A stretch of 64,000 nucleotides of DNA, taken from the NCBI GenBank assembly GCA_902702965.1, contig CACRXP010000681.1, positions 1 to 64,000 on the forward strand, in the 5' to 3' direction. The stretch comes from Spirometra erinaceieuropaei (taxonomy: Eukaryota; Platyhelminthes; Cestoda; Diphyllobothriidea; Diphyllobothriidae). The position numbers and the translations under genes are program-made. This document shows positions 59,806 to 64,000 of the stretch, in pieces. Position 1 is the first letter of the stretch; each line of letters opens with the position of its first letter. Below the pieces are notes generated by a model that saw only the letters and a list, made by a program, of their open reading frames with translations, was not told the origin of the DNA and did no database searches.

Positions 59806-60825
59806 ACGACCCAGTATTTAGTTAGTGTGCGGGCTCATTCAGTGATTGGAAATCAAACATAATCAACTCGCAATGAGCAGGTGATATACATAGATGTGTG
59901 AATGAAGTCTGTGCAGTAAATCATCCTGAGTGAGGTCTATAACATTAACTGTTTATATTTCTAACGGTGTTCACGCCCAGCAGCAGTTTCTCGATATCAC
60001 CAATTAAAACTAGAACGCGTTAGCCCAAGGTATGTTTTGCAGGCTGATTTTCATTTGATTAAGTTTATTTGGTAAGGGTAACCGGCAATGCGTTTGCTTA
60101 GATTACCCTGCATTGTTAACTTGCCCTGACTATACAGCCACCTGCAACTTGTTGATGCGTTTAGTTGGTCACTCCTGAACAGAGAACTGTTTCACAGTCT
60201 AGAAGAATCAGCACAGCAAATCGTTGAGGTCCATAAGCAGAACGTTAGTTAGTGATGTTGGAGAAGCTTTGTTCAAACTCGGTTCTTGGATGCATATGGA
60301 CAGTGGCGGAGGATGTTATCGTGCATTATCCTCCTCATGGTATGCTGTATTCATAAAATGCTGCGGCTGACGTGCCGTTCTACGAGCATGTTTTTGGGTG
60401 TGAAAATATGCACGTTTTTGATCTTTGATGAGACAGCTGATGCAGCTTTAATACTAGAATTCAGTTTGACTGGATACATTCACCTGGTTCAAAAAGGCAA
60501 AATATCTGCACGGCCAATTGGTCATCACGAAAGACCACGAACTTATCTTCCTGCATTTCACAAGTGTTCAACAATAACCAATATTTGTAAATGTCAACTG
60601 AAAAGTTGAAACGCGTTCTCAGTTAAAAGACTTTAAAATGCAGGTTCTATTATTAATTAACGTGCAGAAGTATTTCCTGATTATCTAGTCAGGTAGATTC
60701 GATTTTCAAAAGCAGTTTTTTCTATCGTCCACAACATCCGCACTTTCTTCACAATGGCTGCTTAAATAATACGAATTTGTCCGTATATTATCGATGCCCG
60801 CTCAATCTGACCTACATTCTATAGG

Positions 60826-61974
60826 GAAAATAAACCAAGTCGCCTTCTGTATACTCCGTGTCGACGATTTATTTTTTCTTTAAGTTGAATGCTTAAAGAT
60901 ATGGTATACGTTTGAATCCCAGTGCAGTTCAGTGTCCGAATACTTTTAAATCTGTTCTGCAGTTGGGTTTTCTGTATACGTTTACTTTTATGATAATAAC
61001 ATTTTTATGTGTCGCTAAGACGCTATCATGCGTGTTTCACATATTTTGCAGTAACTTGGGACAATGCTTTCTTCTTAATTAGGAATCTTCACAAATGTAT
61101 TAATAAGATAATATCTTAATGCACAATTAATAACCTCGATATCCCTATTATATTTAAAAGCGCTTTGATCTTAGGGACACTTTAGATCGAGAAGAACATT
61201 TAAATATGCAAGTTGGCGCCTGATAATCATTATATTGAATATTTCTTCTGAGTATAAGACCGCCCGTAAAAATATTTCTTGCAAAATTAATTTACCGGAA
61301 AATCACATCTTTACGAAATTACCGTATTCAGGATATCCAAATCGATTTTTTTTTTATTTTTCTGATATAGAGTTGCTCATACAGTTAAGTGATTAACTGC
61401 ACAGATCGAAAGACTTTTCAGCCGCCGAAAACTGTACTGGCCCGACGAGAATTTATCGACAACTTTAGGTGCTCGCCACCTCATTTTCTGATTATTGATA
61501 TATGAATTGTCACAAATCTCGATTTGTTTTGAATGTACATAAGATAGTAAAACTGAGGGCATGAACTATGTTTCGCATAACTATTTGCAAAAACGTTATG
61601 CTTAAAAACCTCAGCAGGATGGAATCGTATATGATTAATATATTTTTTCGTAACTTGAAGAAATTTTTACTACTTCATTTGGATTCTTCAGAAACCTATT
61701 AATACGAAGAAATTTAAATACAAATTTGATGAGTTAGTAGTCAAAATTACACATTTTTTGATGGGGAGGTACACAGCATCGTGCACAAAATTTAAAGATG
61801 CGCTTTGGAACCGGACGATTATTAAAAAGCACGTGTTTTCCGCGTATACGACTGCCGTAGATATTAACCATTCAAAAATTAACTGCCTTTCAAATGCGCA
61901 TTTTCCCGACTGAATCCTCTTGCTTTTTTCGAAATGTTTTTGAAACTTTCGACGGTCTTCTCGTGCCAATTGGT
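60826..61974. other. No gene seen
   Basis: Very AT-rich. Frames at 61562-61377 (-) and 62038-61688 (-) carry no recognisable motif. Confidence 0.45.
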
Positions 61975-62775
61975 GTTGGAGTTTAACACAGGCACGAGAC
62001 AACAACCAGGTATCTGGTAATGAAAACGAAAGACCCATTTCACAGCAAAAAGCCCCTGGAGTAGTTTATCGGATCTGGTGCGGTTGCGGACAATTCCACC
62101 ACGCGCGTAAATGCAGAAGACTTCTCCGAATGCAAATAGCCGAATACGCTACAGCGATGCAAAGAAATGAAGCCAGCTCTCGATTTGCGCCTCATTTGAC
62201 AAGATCCGGACACAATTTCTCGCTAGAATTGACAAACGCGTGAGTCGCGAGCAGTTTGAGTCACGCTTCACGGGCCCCAGTCCACTAACAAGTGCAAGGA
62301 CCTTCCCCTTCCTGCTCTGTGCTGAGAATTCGTCTAGACGGAGTAATTAACCACCCGGGAATCGTACAGGTGAACACTGTTCCGAAAACCAGGCTCGGTG
62401 TTTTGTCAAATAGTGGAGAAGTAATTACACCAACATCCAATCCCCGTGATGAAATTGCAGAACGTTGTGAACTGAATGTCGGCCACCAAACAGTCATCAC
62501 ACTAAGTGCAACAATCATAATCAAAGGAGACTAATACGTGGATTTTCGTGAGTGTTCCGTCGTATGGCGACGACAGCCTCTTGTGTATGAGCAACCTGTA
62601 TCTGCCATTGGCTTTGAGGATGGATTCGAGCAGGAATCAGAAATGTCGGCGAATAAAACCCTTGCCCCTGCGATCGTGCCACCTTCTTCACAAAATACAT
62701 ATTGCCTACTACGGATCGGCCATCTAAGAATCTTGTTGCTTTCAATTACGGGGGTTCCGAGTAAAATGAGTGAAC
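61975..62775 (+). mobile_element. Penelope-like element GIY-YIG fragment, same family as 37.0 kb
   Basis: Begins with VYRIWCGCGQ-like sequence at about 62060-62100 (frame broken), then RVSREQFES, FTGPSPLTSARTF and PSCSVLRIRLDGVINHPG (62292-62450). The tail 62580-62700 includes FEDGFEQESEMSANKTLAP in one frame, the same tail DNA as at 37720-37800. Truncated and frameshifted. Confidence 0.75.
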
Positions 62776-64000
62776 CTTTTGGACAAAGTCGCATTTTAAT
62801 CAGACAAATATATGCCGTATCCGTTTATAGCCTTTGAAGAGTTAATTCTGAACGAAGGGGCTCCATTGTTTTGTGTTGTATTCCGTGGAGTTTTGGACTG
62901 TTTGTAATTATGTCAGAAAATGGAGGAATTATTGCTAACAGTGATACAAGACTCATACTCTTCATGGATGTGAATATATCCATGTGAGGTTTAACTGCCT
63001 CCTAAAACATATGCTGGGTAGCTTGGTGTCCTTGCTTTCGGAGGTAATTCACGCGTTCTGTGGTCGGTATACACTATAAATGAAAACATGACAGTGTATC
63101 GGAATTCACAATATAGTGATTTGTCTATTACGCTCGCCTAGGGAATGCTAACAAGAAAACGGACTTCTAGAATAAGTAAGCAGATAAGCATCCCGACAGT
63201 AGGAACTTGTGTATTAGCAGAATTCGAAATGTGGAAAGACCTAATTGTAGATCATTCGTGTGACATACGGTTGCTGGATTTCAACCTTCTCGGATTAAGT
63301 GCTATTTTTCATTTAACAAATATCCATCTTTAAATAGGTAATCTCTGAATATGTTCTCAATATTGAAATTGTGGACCATGTTATACACACCTATTTCGCC
63401 AGTTAAAATATACGTAATTGAAATCAGGCATAACAATTTTGCACTTAGTAACGTGGAAACAATGTTTGTGATCTTAAATTTTTCAACTGTAGCATCACGT
63501 TACGATTTATTGCATGTATAAGGTAGACCCACATTTGAATGCTCACTGATGCTTCTCATGAAGCACACAACATATCTCTATTCAATTAAACTTCTATGGG
63601 CTTTCACTGGTGTTTTTATAATGGTACAGGCAAGTTCAAAATTATATCTCCATGTATAGCAGACGGGTTCATGACTCGAAAACCTAAACGCGCATGCAAC
63701 GACAGATCAGGAATATAAAAAGCGTTTTGAAAGCCGCACTACGTACAACACTGAAAGACTTAATTTTCTGACTACTGAATGGAGTGAAGAGGGTTCGATG
63801 CATATTGTTTACCAAAATACGCTTTTATTCACATATGTTTTAAAATTTCACAGGAGAATTCACACAAATTATGCAGTATTGTAGCAAGTACGGTCTTTAC
63901 AGTCGTATTTACAGTGTATTTAATAAATAACACTATGTTATGTCTGTAGTATCTTGAGCTTATGTTGCCTGATGAAGAATAACACAATTCTACTTGCGTA
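62776..64000. other. No gene seen
   Basis: AT-rich sequence to the window edge with only short frames. Confidence 0.45.

Larger units (their letters stand above)
58390..60825 (+). repeat. Large dispersed repeat, right member of an inverted pair
   Basis: Plus-strand counterpart of 30215-33770. Strong blocks include GTGTGGTAGAGATCAAGAACA (58553), GCCAGCCACCTACCACATTA-type sequence near 59150, GAGTCATAATTCAACATTT (59453) and GGTCGACGAGAGTGAACGACC (59791). It carries two open segments on the same strand, 58390-58650 (with one stop) and 59572-59805. Confidence 0.75.

Overview
This is eukaryotic, AT-rich, intron-bearing DNA that consists mostly of decayed transposable elements. It most likely comes from a flatworm, probably a diphyllobothriidean tapeworm (the Spirometra / Dibothriocephalus / Schistocephalus group). 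That placement is an inference. It rests on several Penelope-like elements (PLEs) with GIY-YIG endonuclease domains, a CR1/Jockey-type LINE, an RTE-type reverse transcriptase fragment, and a retroelement-associated C2H2 zinc-finger segment of a kind I associate with those genomes. No rRNA, bona fide tRNA gene, CRISPR array or bacterial-style operon is visible.

The most gene-like content is a cluster of three paralogous three-exon genes: A at 36775-38931 (+), B at 43281-44773 (-) and C at 50209-51212 (+). Each has a 64-nt first exon that encodes a signal peptide ending in a Cys-Cys-X-Phe motif, a second exon of 257-260 nt, and a last exon of 303-354 nt. The intron phases are identical (1, then 0) and all splice sites are consensus GT..AG. 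They encode small secreted cysteine-containing proteins of 207, 207 and 225 residues. I do not recognise the family. Gene C has a one-base deletion that shifts it past the ancestral stop codon. Gene A carries a PLE fragment in intron 1.

Layout. 1-20.8 kb: long foldback (palindromic) elements with Tc1/mariner-like ends (2973-3925, 4604-5598, 10528-11001, 13294-14222, 17236-17906), a PLE GIY-YIG fragment (about 6115-6500), a ~430-bp dispersed repeat (7.8-10.5 kb), (TA)n tracts and a ~245-bp hairpin element (15180-15425). 20.9-24.8 kb: a near full-length but broken CR1-like LINE on +. 25.1-26.0 kb: zinc-finger retroelement debris and a PLE tail. 27.0-28.1 kb: a broken PLE on -. 30.2-33.8 kb: a large repeat, partly tandem, whose inverted counterpart lies at 58.4-60.8 kb, so the pair brackets the secreted-gene cluster. 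34.4-44.8 kb: genes A and B, a PLE fragment, SINE-like units and RTE debris. 50.2-53.8 kb: gene C and a PLE (+) with short direct repeats at both sides. 55.8-56.5 kb: a weak candidate for another secreted gene. 57.4-57.9 and 62.0-62.8 kb: two more PLE GIY-YIG fragments.

All coordinates for diverged repeats are by eye, with edges uncertain by tens of bases. No database search was possible, so family names for transposons rest on recognised protein motifs.
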